Positions 48,724 through 59,007 of a stretch of DNA of 64,000 nucleotides are shown in pieces. How positions within the stretch are numbered: position 1 is the stretch's first letter; each line of letters starts with the position of its first letter. The translations under genes were made by a program, and so were the position numbers. The notes under the pieces were generated by a model. That model worked only from the letters and a program-made list of their open reading frames with translations. It did not search any database and had not been told where the DNA came from. This DNA comes from Lepturacanthus savala (Eukaryota > Chordata > Actinopteri > Scombriformes > Trichiuridae): contig CM060465.1 in assembly GCA_030544235.1 (NCBI GenBank), forward strand, positions 11,088,501-11,152,500. The letters are read 5' to 3'.

Positions 48724-48887
48724 CAGATGTATGTTATCACGTTGTTGTGTAGTTCTTCAACCTCAGCATGCTTAGTGGAAGACAACTGAAAACTCTTGAG
48801 CGCCCTCCTGCGGTGTGGATGACTGCAGCTGTTTATCGTGTATAGGATGAATCCTATGGTGGACATAATGTATACCGCTGGTATGAA
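48724..48887 (-). promoter_or_regulatory. Candidate POLG 5' UTR exon carrying an upstream ORF
   Basis: Flanked by an acceptor (TGCCTGCAG at 48888) and a good donor (ATCTG|GTGAGG at 48724). Inside, ATG opens a frame MSTIGFILYTINSCSHPHRR that continues through the donor. Splicing to the POLG exon near 48072 would end it out of the main frame. I do not recognise a protein family. It could also be an exon of a small unrecognised membrane protein. Confidence 0.35.
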
Positions 48888-48985
48888 CTGCAGGCATAAC
48901 TCAAAACCATAAACAAATACAAACAATACATATCTGTGTTTAGTTGCTATTAAATGCGTATCCCGCCCCTATGCTCACAACTGTT

Positions 48986-49058
48986 GGCCGCGTGGCCTAA
49001 TGGATAAGGCGTCTGACTTCGGATCAGAAGATTGCAGGTTCGAGTCCTGCCGCGGTCG
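48986..49058 (+). tRNA. tRNA-Arg (anticodon TCG)
   Basis: 73 bases folding as a standard cloverleaf: acceptor stem GGCCGCG with CGCGGTC (one G-T pair), discriminator G, anticodon stem TCTGA/TCAGA with loop CTTCGGA giving anticodon TCG (reads CGA), and T arm GCAGG TTCGAGT CCTGC. Internal A box (TGGCCTAATGG) and B box (GGTTCGAGTCC) are intact and no intron is present. It lies between the divergent POLG and tvp23b genes. Confidence 0.97.
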
Positions 49059-49061
49059 CAT

Positions 49062-49065
49062 CTTT
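49062..49065 (+). terminator. RNA polymerase III terminator
   Basis: TTTT four bases after the tRNA 3' end. Confidence 0.7.
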
Positions 49066-49383
49066 TGCTTCTATTATTTTCTTGAGTGAATCGTAGTTCC
49101 ATTATCGACATACAGGCTAGCTGAGACCAGAACACCGTGTGACGACAAGCTGACCAGAATTCTCCTTAAAATCAGCGTCTTCAACGTGGATGTGCATGTA
49201 GCGGCTCGGCTCGTCAGCCCCGGTCTTATTTCACTGCTACACCTGCTTTATTCCAGCCTCCGGTACCTCGCTCTTTGCGATAAACGGGTCGCTTTATGTG
49301 TATCACTAGGTGTATTTTGTTTAGCTATGTTGTACTAGCTGGCAGTGGCGAAATGATTGTGTTGTGTCGTTTCTTGTCAGGCG

Positions 49384-49650
49384 ATGGCGGATGACACGGA
49401 GGATGTAGAGCTGGACTTTGCTGCTGACGAGCAGGAGAGGGCGCGGAGAAGCGCAGTCATCAGGTAGAGTCTGAAGGAAATGTCCACCACACAGGCCTAA
49501 CTTCATCTGTCCAGCACAGAGGATTTCATTCAGTGTTTAGAGTGAGATGATTTGATCCCATGTGATACATAAAGATGATTGGTTGATTTACGAAATACTA
49601 TGGCTATAGCCTACTGTACATTTCCTCATTCCTTAGTCTTGTGCGTTACA

Positions 49651-49742
<92 letters not shown>

Positions 49743-51256
49743 TTCTGATGTTCATGTTCAAGCATATAGTTGGAGATGGAAATTGTGTAAAAATGTGTCA
49801 TTGAAGCTTTTAGGAGCTGAGATTCATAGCTGGGCTTGAATAAAAAGCAAAGAAGGCCATCTTTTATTATTTAATATTGAAGAATGTCCTAACCATGAGC
49901 CTAAACCAGCATCAATCTTTAAAAGGCAATTTACTGTAGGTGTGAATTTACTTCAGAAGCGGATCACTGTGATACAGCTGCTACTCTAATGTCTATCAAA
50001 ACTAAATATGGATCTCTTCAAAAGTCAAAAGTAAGTTTTGGGCTCAGACCTATGAAGTAATAAGCCTAAATTCACCTGTCTAGCACAGAAGATTTTTAAT
50101 TAACAGAGGAGTGGGTAGATATAACTTTTAATTAGTGTAATTTAAATGACACAATTAAAACACATGCCAACAACTTCATTAGAAACAAGTGGAGCTTTAT
50201 TGTCCATATTGCTGATATATTTTAAATTAAAAGAACATGATGTTTCTCTGTGCTATAGGCTTTACAGGCTTTACAGCCTATTGAATGATGCTCAGTATTA
50301 TAACTTGTAATAGCTGCTCTGCTTTGATTTCAGACATCCCCTCGCCTCTTTTTTCCACCTGTTCTTCCGGGTGGTTGCCATTGTCTCCTATTTGCTCTGC
50401 GACTGGATCAGCAAGAACTTTGCATCTTGTTTCATCCTGATCATCACTCTGCTCTCGTTTGACTTTTGGTCTGTTAAGGTGAGAGGTCAGCAGTATATTA
50501 CAGTATATGTCACTCTCTGCTGTTGTTGCACCCTCCTTTATGTGCTGTACATTGCATTTCCCTGCTGTTCACTCACTTTCCTGTGTGTTGGTTCAGAATG
50601 TGACTGGCAGGCTGCTGGTGGGGCTGCGCTGGTGGAATCAGATCGACGAGGACGGAAAAAGCCTCTGGGTGTTTGAGGCCAAAAAAGTGAGACTCTGTCA
50701 GTTTAACAGTCTGTGAATCTATAAAAAAAATTAAAAACCAAACACATTTTTAACATTCTTTTGGACATTATGTGTGTTTACAGACTTCCAGAGGCAACAA
50801 CATAGGAACAGAGGCCGAGGCAAGGATCTTTTGGCTGGGTTTAATCATCTGTCCTCTCATTTGGACGTTCTTCTTCTTCACTTCTCTCTTCTCAATGAAG
50901 ATTAAATGGCTGGTGAGACTCACTGTGGCTCGTGCGCATGCTCTGAATTCAAATCACACACTGCATCCATCTGCATCTATCACTCTCTGTCCTCCCCAGG
51001 CTCTGGTGGTAGCCAGCATTTCCCTTCAAGTGGCTAACCTTTATGGTTACCTACGCTGTAAGGCGGGGGGGCAGGAAGGTCAGCCTCCAGACACCCGCTC
51101 CTTCCTGGGACAGCACTTCCTGCAGCGTGTGAGTGACTGGCTGCTGCATTTTACCACATGAAGTCATCCTGTCAACATGTGAGAAATAAGGAATGACCGT
51201 AAACTCACTGATTATTTCTTCTCTTCCAGCCTGACATCATCTTTGGAATACTTTGA
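49384..51256 (+). CDS. tvp23b: TVP23 homolog B, Golgi membrane protein (six coding exons)
   Basis: Exons 49384-49463, 50334-50478, 50597-50686, 50784-50912, 51000-51128 and 51230-51256 sum to 600 bases, 199 aa (family about 205). The protein opens MADDTEDVELDFAADEQERA (acidic, cytosolic) and has about four membrane segments: FFRVVAIVSYLLCDW, FASCFILIITLLSF, ARIFWLGLIICPLIWTFFFF and LALVVASISLQVANLYGY. It has the family signature VGLRWWNQIDEDGKSLWVFE and ends RPDIIFGIL. TVP23 proteins act in Golgi/endosome traffic. The ATG directly follows an acceptor-like TTGTCAG at 49380, so an untranslated exon upstream (about 49150-49308, donor CACTAG|GTGTAT) is likely. Confidence 0.95.
49653..49738. repeat. 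(TA)n microsatellite in tvp23b intron 1
   Basis: 43 TA units, no interruption. The rest of intron 1 (49464-50333) is AT-rich and featureless. Confidence 0.97.
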
Positions 51257-51292
51257 AGATTCCTTCCTTTCTGTACAGCCACCTCACTCCTT

Positions 51293-51303
51293 TGTGTGTG
51301 TGT

Positions 51304-51395
<92 letters not shown>
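51293..51395. repeat. (TG)n microsatellite in the tvp23b 3' UTR
   Basis: About 50 TG units with one GTATG interruption. Lies between the tvp23b stop (51256) and the polyadenylation signal (51487), so it is transcribed as (UG)n. Confidence 0.95.
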
Positions 51396-51486
51396 TTAAA
51401 GTTTCCATAAACTGCTTCTACTTGAACAGTTTGCTACTGTGTGCACATGTTAATTTCTCTTCTGCTGCTGACTATGTTCACTTCAC

Positions 51487-51492
51487 AATAAA
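51487..51492 (+). terminator. tvp23b polyadenylation signal
   Basis: AATAAA, 230 bases after the stop codon. Further AATAAA copies follow at about 51574-51590. Confidence 0.7.
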
Positions 51493-51599
51493 AGCAAGTA
51501 TTTTAAAATGTCCCACTGAGAAAATATTCATTTATCTGAAAATTATTCTTATTTATTTATTTATTTAAAACAATAAATAAACAATAAACGTCTTGCTTT

Positions 51600-53830
51600 C
51601 AGTAAAAATCTTTGTGGCAAGCCTGTTTATTGAAATGGTTCCATGTATGACATACATAATAGAAAGTACAGAGCTTATTCTAATGTAAAGACCCTCAAAC
51701 TTCGGTTTTCTGTAACTACTTATTGTAAATTTACACCTACATAATGGGAAGTGCTGACCACACCAAATATAGTGTTAAGCATCATGTATCTGCATTATAT
51801 TGTGGTAGGTTTAGGTTTTGTAGGACCACAGGCAGAATAAATAAACAGAATAAGGACTACGCTTTTCTTGGAAACATTACTTCCAATTCTTTAACTATTT
51901 TGCATTACTAATTTCATGGAAAATTTAATTTAAAAAATGTTTATTTCACTAAAATATAATGTGTATTCCTTCTAATCATCTCAATACCTCCAGAAACATG
52001 TTTGCTTAAATACACCAACCATTCATTTAAATAAGCAATTGTTCATTGTGATAGTACAGAGACAATCTGCAAAGTAGGAGTTTGTATGTTTTCCAAAAAA
52101 AATCAATCGTGAACTTTACAAGATCACCAAGCACTGAGAGTTATGTTGAAATAAAGTATTCAGGTTTAATGAGTAGCTCAGACTATCAATCATCAGTTTA
52201 TATGTGTGTCTTAGATTTTTCCATTATTTGCTATAAACGTGGTATGCCATCTTGATAATGACACTCATGTATTTTGATGGGTCCCAGTGTAGATTATTAC
52301 AGAGTATTTATTCTGGCCACACAGATTTGGAGGGAGATGTTACTACACTTGGCCGTGGCCCATGTTGTTCTTGGCGACCACCAAAGATCCTCTATTTGTG
52401 TGAAGAATGCTCACACTTTCGTCATCCCTGCAAAAGCCTGCACATAGTAATTACCTGTCCCCTTGTCTTAAAATGTAATATGCAGTGTAAAACATAAAGA
52501 TATGTAGATATCCATCAATATACTTGCACACCTTTATTTTCTATAATTTGACTTTGGGATTAAATTGAAGTGGCTTGAGCTACTGTTTCTCTATGGAGCC
52601 GTGTGTAGTGCAATGTTGCAAATGTTGGATTTTACACATTTTTTGCTGGTTATGACCAAAATTCGAAACCTTTGACATTTAATCATCAATAACATTCGAG
52701 TAGAACTGATGCAGACGGTGACAGGCTCTAACAGCAAAATATTTTATGCATGTTTCCTGCTGAATTAGTTATATGCTTAAAAATTATGAGCACATCTCTG
52801 GTAAGCACTTGATTTAAAGAGGCCCATCCACATTATTACCTGTAGAAAACTGAAATTTGACAGATTTGTCAATGAAATAAATTTTAATCAAAAATGAATT
52901 GAATAGTGGATAAATCAAACGATTATGAGTCAATTAAGAGTTTATTCAGTCAAAAACAGCCCAAGAAATAATGTGAACTACTATTCTATCTGCTAATGAA
53001 GACCATGATCAAAAGCTTCAAAACATCTACTAAACAGAAGCTCAAAGTGACTCGGTTCTGTCAATTACTGTTTCCAACATTAGTTCATCTTAATTTAGAA
53101 ACCAACAAGATGTTCCAAACAAAATTGAAGTTGGAACTTTTCAGATTTTGATGAAACTGGATAAAGTCCACCTGCTGCTGCGATATGACCAACAGCTCCA
53201 GAACAGCTGCTAAATGGACCTATTGCTGTGCATTGTTTAGTCATGTCTATATCTTATAATCATATTGTTAGTCATAGCCTATAGCATGGTGATAATAGTA
53301 GAGGCTGAGTAGCCATGGTAGAAGCACATTTACTGTACTGAAGTGCCTACAATTTTAAGGTATACTTTATTTAACATTTTAATCTGATGCTACTTTGAAT
53401 TTCCACTCCACTACATTTCAAAGGGTATAATTGTATGTTCTACTCCCCTAGAGTACATTTGACAACTTTAGCATTTTTTCTGATGGAGACTTTTAATAAT
53501 ATAAATAAAATTAATATACTTAAATGTTATATTATGCTTTTTCTATTAAGTTGTTGCTCTTTTTTATAGGATTATTATAGGATGCAGTGCAGTTACTATT
53601 AGACCACCCAAGGTATCTCAAATTGGATCAATTAAAACATAAAAATATGTATTTAATTATTAAAAACAAGTAGTATAATGTAATATAATAAAACGCAGTC
53701 TGCAGAATGAATACACACATTCTGTATTTTTTAAGTAAGTAACATTTTCAATTCAGGACTTTTACTTGTAACTGAGTATTGTTAGGCAGTTTATACGCTT
53801 TCACTCCAGTATCTAACAGACCTCAGTACC
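51600..53830. other. Intergenic region, no gene recognised
   Basis: AT-rich throughout, with no splice-bordered coding frame. It contains the dispersed repeat at 53325-53480 and nothing else I can name. Confidence 0.6.
53325..53480. repeat. Copy of the teleost 'tactttat...ccactacattt' repeat
   Basis: TTTCCACTCCACTACATTTC, then 'CTAGAGTACATTTGACAAC', related to the repeat at 25080-25250. Confidence 0.6.
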
Positions 53831-53839
53831 CGTCCATCA

Positions 53840-54163
53840 CGGAGTATCCCGCTGATGGAGAAGCAGGAGAAACCTGAAGGAGTGAGACCTCTTACCGGAC
53901 TCAACCTGTCTTCGGACTCTGTGATTGGTCAGCGCGCCGAGCTGGTCCCGCTATGACGTCATTGCGGGAGCGAGTTGTCTGTAGACGGTAGAGGAAGCGC
54001 TCCGGTGGAGGAGAGACAGAAGCTGGAGGACCGAGGATGGAGTCGGACTCAGCGGAGAGAGGCGGCTGAGTCTCCGCCAGGGCCCGAATCAGAGTGGACG
54101 ATTCACTGCGACCTTAAGTTGAGGACTCTAAGTCTGAGACTTTGCGCTTCACGTCCAGAACAG
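53840..54163 (+). promoter_or_regulatory. CpG-island promoter and first exon of the mir-9 host transcript
   Basis: CpG-rich block in AT-rich surroundings. It holds an inverted CCAAT box (ATTGG, 53924-53928), a consensus cAMP response element TGACGTCA (53954-53961) and a strong donor AACAG|GTAAGA at 54163. No long coding frame is seen downstream of the probable start, so the exon looks non-coding. Located 1.5 kb upstream of mir-9 on the same strand. Confidence 0.65.
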
Positions 54164-54868
54164 GTAAGAAGCGCGTTTGGAAATATGCGTTTTATTGGGG
54201 TTTTTTTTGCACGCATAGATACATCATTACATTTCAGCAGCTTTGAACCTGCGCTGATGTCCATGTGTCTTCATGCAGAGAATTTATTGGCACAAATGAT
54301 GCAAATTTTTTATTATATATTTATTTATATTTCATTTTTAAAAGCGTTTCCCTAAACAGAAGAAAAACAAATAACAGAAATGCCAGAATAATAATACACC
54401 TCGCTCCTCGGCCTGTTATTTCCATCAGTAACAAACTATGTATTTTTCTTGTGTGTGTTTGCGTTTGAATTAATCCAGTTTTAAAAGAAGTAGGCCAATA
54501 ACAACTCTCATTAAAAGTGAGGCTCCCTGCTCGCCAGGAGCCGAGAGTGAACGGAAAGCGTCTCCAAGTTGATTTTCTTTTTAACCTGCTGCATCAAAAG
54601 AGCCAATGTGTTCTGTGTGGCTCAGTTTATGGTCGTGGCTTTCAGGCCACACTGACGTCTCATGGTCACTCAGTGAGACTCAGACAAAGTAGCTGTTCAC
54701 AACTGGAGCTCTAAATACTAAAGCACGTGCCTTTTTTATTTATACACCCAGCACTTCATTATGACTTTTAAGATGCCATTAATTGTATAAAACTCCATGA
54801 CGGGAAACCATAATATGTTAATTAATTAAAGTAATGTTACAATGTTACAGAATAGATTTGCATGCAGG

Positions 54869-54959
<91 letters not shown>
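54869..54959. repeat. (TA)n microsatellite
   Basis: Uninterrupted, in the first intron of the mir-9 host transcript. The rest of 54164-55622 has no recognised feature. Confidence 0.97.
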
Positions 54960-54961
<2 letters not shown>

Positions 54962-55622
54962 GTATATACCTTGAATTTAACATTTAACACGTGATATTTC
55001 ATGTGTATTTTAAACCTCCTATAATTATAAACCCAAATTTGTCCCTTTGTCTTTATAACTTTGCCGAATATTTCTAATTCTCCCCTTAATAGAATCCAGT
55101 CAGCTGTTAATGGCGATAATAATGTGAGGCTACACACGCGCGTCAAGAGGAATTCACGCAGGCTGATTATTATTTCCACCTCGAAGAGAGCAAACACACT
55201 TTAAAGGATGCTGCATAAATAAAAACACTATACCTATGTTTAAAAATGATTAAAATAAATGAATATAATCCATGATAGGGACAGTGTGAATTCAATAATG
55301 AACAGGCCTCCAACCACCTCAGCTGAGGATCACGACAGAAATATTGCAGTGAGGTGTTGATGTTTTATTATTATTATTTTTTGCTGCGTGTAACAACTAA
55401 ATTATGTTTTTTTTAAAAAAAAAACAAAAATACGAATCGTCTCATTTTAAAACATGCTGTTGTGATATGCTTTTGTTATTCTCCATGGCCTCGATTTGTT
55501 TAGCTGTAATAAATAGAAAAAACAACTGTAACATGAGCTAAGGATGTGTTTTATTCTTATTATTGTGGTTCTTTTTTTCTTAAATAAATCTTATCGTAAT
55601 AATGCTTTTCACCTGTTTCTAG

Positions 55623-55827
55623 ATCACACTATAGAACCATGTCGGGTTACAGCGTGACAGCAGGAGAGAGAGTGGAGGTGTGTTTTTGTCTTTGGTTATC
55701 TAGCTGTATGAGTGTTAAATACCTGTCATAAAGCTAGATAACCGAAAGTAGAAATGGCTTCACTAACGTTCATTCCCGAGAAAGAAACAAAGGATTCTGA
55801 CTTCCAGCCACAACAGGAAAAAATAAG
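55623..55827 (+). ncRNA. Candidate exon 2 of the mir-9 host transcript
   Basis: Bordered by a pyrimidine-rich acceptor (CACCTGTTTCTAG) and a near-consensus donor (AATAAG|GTAAGA). The mir-9 hairpin lies inside it. Short frames starting at ATGs 55640 and 55754 are interrupted or unconserved-looking, so I read it as non-coding. Confidence 0.5.
55676..55763 (+). ncRNA. mir9: mir-9 precursor (mir-9-3-like)
   Basis: The 5p arm at 55689-55711 contains the complete known miR-9-5p sequence (seed CTTTGGT, then TATCTAGCTGTATGA). The 3p arm at 55728-55749 contains the complete miR-9-3p (ATAAAGCTAGATAACCGAAA...). The two arms pair over about 16 bp with one bulge and a 16-base terminal loop. The bases after the 3p arm (AGAAATGGCTTC) resemble mammalian mir-9-3 more than mir-9-1 or -2 as I remember them. 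miR-9 is a neural microRNA that limits progenitor proliferation through targets such as Hes/her genes and REST. Confidence 0.97.
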
Positions 55828-55866
55828 GTAAGAAAAATGTTTTGCATTTGTGGTTTTGTTATAATT

Positions 55867-55876
55867 TATATATATA

Positions 55877-55949
<73 letters not shown>
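55867..55949. repeat. (AT)n microsatellite downstream of mir-9
   Basis: AT repeat with a few TAAT interruptions at its left end. Confidence 0.95.
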
Positions 55950-55951
<2 letters not shown>

Positions 55952-58900
55952 TACACTATGATTTTTTCCTTTTATTAGTATATATATGTGACTATATACA
56001 TTATTGTTTGCTCACGTCATGTATGAAAATCAAAGATCATCCAGATATATCGACATATGAGTCTTTATCTGCCTCCTCCTTTATCCTGAGGATTCATATC
56101 ATTGATTCAGTACATCAGGTGTATGATCCCATTCAGGATCCTCCGTGACATGGGTGTTGAACAGGTCTCTCGGTGGAGTGGATCTCTAGGTCCTTGAGGT
56201 GGTTCCAGGGGGTCCTAAGCAAAAAGAGGAATAATTTATTTTAATTATAAGCCCATCCATAAGTAACACAATGACATTTTTGTTATGGGTTTCATACACT
56301 TTCTTTAATATCTAAAAGCAAAAATATCATCAGATGATAAAATCTTGTCAACTGGGGGGTCCGTGGTCTAACTTGAGTCAGTTTAGGGGTCCTTGATGTG
56401 AAAAAAGATTGAGAACCACTGCTCGAGAGCAATGACTCCCCAAACTGTCTTCATTTCAACATCTCCCACATGGACAGGCCCGTGTCCACAGACCTGAGTG
56501 TCATCAGTGAGGAATTTTGCTATTGAAAAAAAGTCCATTATCGCAGGCAGCAGGGTGGTGATACTGGGGACAATCACACTTGATAGTATTTAATCTTATC
56601 CCTCCTGCAGTAAGTGAAATGAAGATATAAGAAGCTTAAATGTCGTTTTGCTGAGGTCCTAAAGGATCCCTTTCAAGGACCCCATGAGCTACATGTGGGT
56701 GACGCTGCATTGATCCCCAACGTGGAGCTTCTCGATTTATCTTTGCATTTTACCCCACAGTGTCTTATTAAATTTAGATTCTTTTGGAAGAGTATCCGCC
56801 CTTTAAAACAAACAAATAGGTGCATTGTGACTCTTTGTTTATAGAGGAATGAAAGGCGAAGTTAATGCTTTGTGCAGCCACTAATGTCTCCAGGGCGGCT
56901 AATAATGCAGTTGAGTGGTGTAGCACCCTACAGAGGTTAAAAAAAAAAACACTTGGCGCCTGTACTTAAAGTTGTGGAGAATCTCGCAGCCTTTGGGGGA
57001 CATTGTGTGTCGCCTCAACGAGAAGGGCAGGGCCATCCTATAGACAGGAGCTGAACTTTTAAACTTGGTACTTCAGGGCTGTGCAGTGCATACGCTCCGC
57101 CCGGAGAATGCTACTAAAGCCTAAAGTGCACCGGCGTGAGATGAGTTTTCATTCACTCTGTTAACTACCCATTGCAGTGGAGCTTTGCTGTCAAACCAGG
57201 CTAATTGCTTCCTTCACAGTGAGATATTGGATATGTGAAAAGGCCTTAGTCCTCCTCTTTTCCTGGGTTTTTTCCTGTTATAGGTAGCGTGTGAACGGGG
57301 CATGCTTCCTTAATGAATGGGACAAAAACACTAGGGCCTTTATTTATAGGGATGGTCTGGGGCATCCTTGTGGCGTCGTTTTGTACATTCATATTGTCAG
57401 TGATTCCTTGTTTTTTTTTTTTTTTTGTTCTTTGTTTATCGTAGCACACACACTCACCCACACACAAATCACAGGGGTCTTGCAAAGCTGGTCTGACATT
57501 TCAACGATTTGACTTGATGAGTCGCTGATTTACAACCACAACTCATGCAGATTTGGTTTAAAGAATGGACTGATAAAGAACCCAGAATCCAAAACACTCG
57601 GAAGTATCTTTGTTTAGTGTTAATGATGACTAAAAAAATCGTCTTCATCTTTTATTCCCCTGTTGTATCTCCTCTATCTGCTCTCGTTACAGGTTTTCAA
57701 TTAACAGGACCGAATGATCTTGGGAATCCGGGAAAGAGGGTAAATCCTCGTTTAAAGAAAACGAGCAGAGAGAGAGAAAGAGAGCGAGAGGCGAGATGAG
57801 GTATGGTCAATCTGGAATTGCCACCTCTTCCTCCTCCTCCTCCCCGCACCCTCATTCTTTTTACCCAAGAGCCTCTAATGCCATCTGCACTGCCAACGGG
57901 AGACACTTTTCCTGTGCCAGGAGGCGGACAAAGACCCCGGTGGATCCCTGGAGTCTGGGGTGCGCTCGGAGGAGCCATCTTGGGAGATGTTGCCGCGACA
58001 TCTAAAATGGCTGGGCTGGCATACGAGGTGGGTTGCATCATGGTTTTCTGTTGGGTACCAGGGGTAATGGTGGGCAGGAGGTAGGGAGGGAGTGTGTGTG
58101 TGTGTGTGTGTGTGGTGGGTGGGGGACGAGGGAAAGAAGAGTTTCCCCATTTCCTCCAGTCACACATGGCCTCTCCCTTTTCTCTTCTATCTTCTGCTCC
58201 TGCTAATTAGCAGTTAAGGGGTGATGTGAGGGAGGGGGGGGGGGGTGACGAAGGGTGGTGATGGTGGTGGTGGGGGCTGGGTAGCAAACAAAATTAATGA
58301 GCTGGCACTGGTTGAAGGAAACCTGCCATCCTCTCTTGTCATGGTGCTTCTCTGACTCCCTGATGCACACCAGGCAGCGGTGTACGCCGTGTTTCCACCT
58401 GACAAATCTCACAGATGAATTCATGCAAAACCCGTCCTGTTATGAAATCCACATTATGTTCTCTAGTACAGTAAGTATCTCAATGTGCTGAACCCCTTAG
58501 GTGATTTTTGTTGGGGGGGGGGGGGGTAATTTCCCATTTGGGGAATCATTCTTATTGTTTTTAAAAGAAAACACAATCTTAGATTTAATTCACTCTATGA
58601 GCAAATCCTATTTCGTCTTATAAAGTAAGCATGTACACACTCTTTTATTTCCATCTATGATGCCATAATGAATTGTATTTCCAATTTTTAAAACAATTTA
58701 ATTGCAAACTGATAACGTACATTGATTTTTTGTTGTATTAAATCGCTTTTTAAGCATTTAGTAACAGTTTGATTTGTTGAAACCCTTATTGACAAGCTCT
58801 GCTTTGCAGGAAATGATGTATAAATAATTTCTTACAAATTGAATATTGGTTACAGCTCTCAGCAGTGTTCTTCACAACTAAAATGCTGCGTGTCACATTC

Positions 58901-58971
58901 TTCCAAAAATGTGACATGAGCATATATTAAAGCTCCAAATCTTTATAAGTTCCATGCACTGCAACCTTACA

Positions 58972-59007
<36 letters not shown>

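Noticed and set aside
55640..55730. Short ORF starting MSGYSVTAGERVE as a coding exon
   Set aside because: The region is the mir-9 hairpin; the frame runs into the precursor and stops after it.
57697..58167. 156-codon minus-strand proline/histidine-rich frame
   Set aside because: Composition comes from GT, GGGT and GGA-rich simple sequence on the other strand; no family resemblance.
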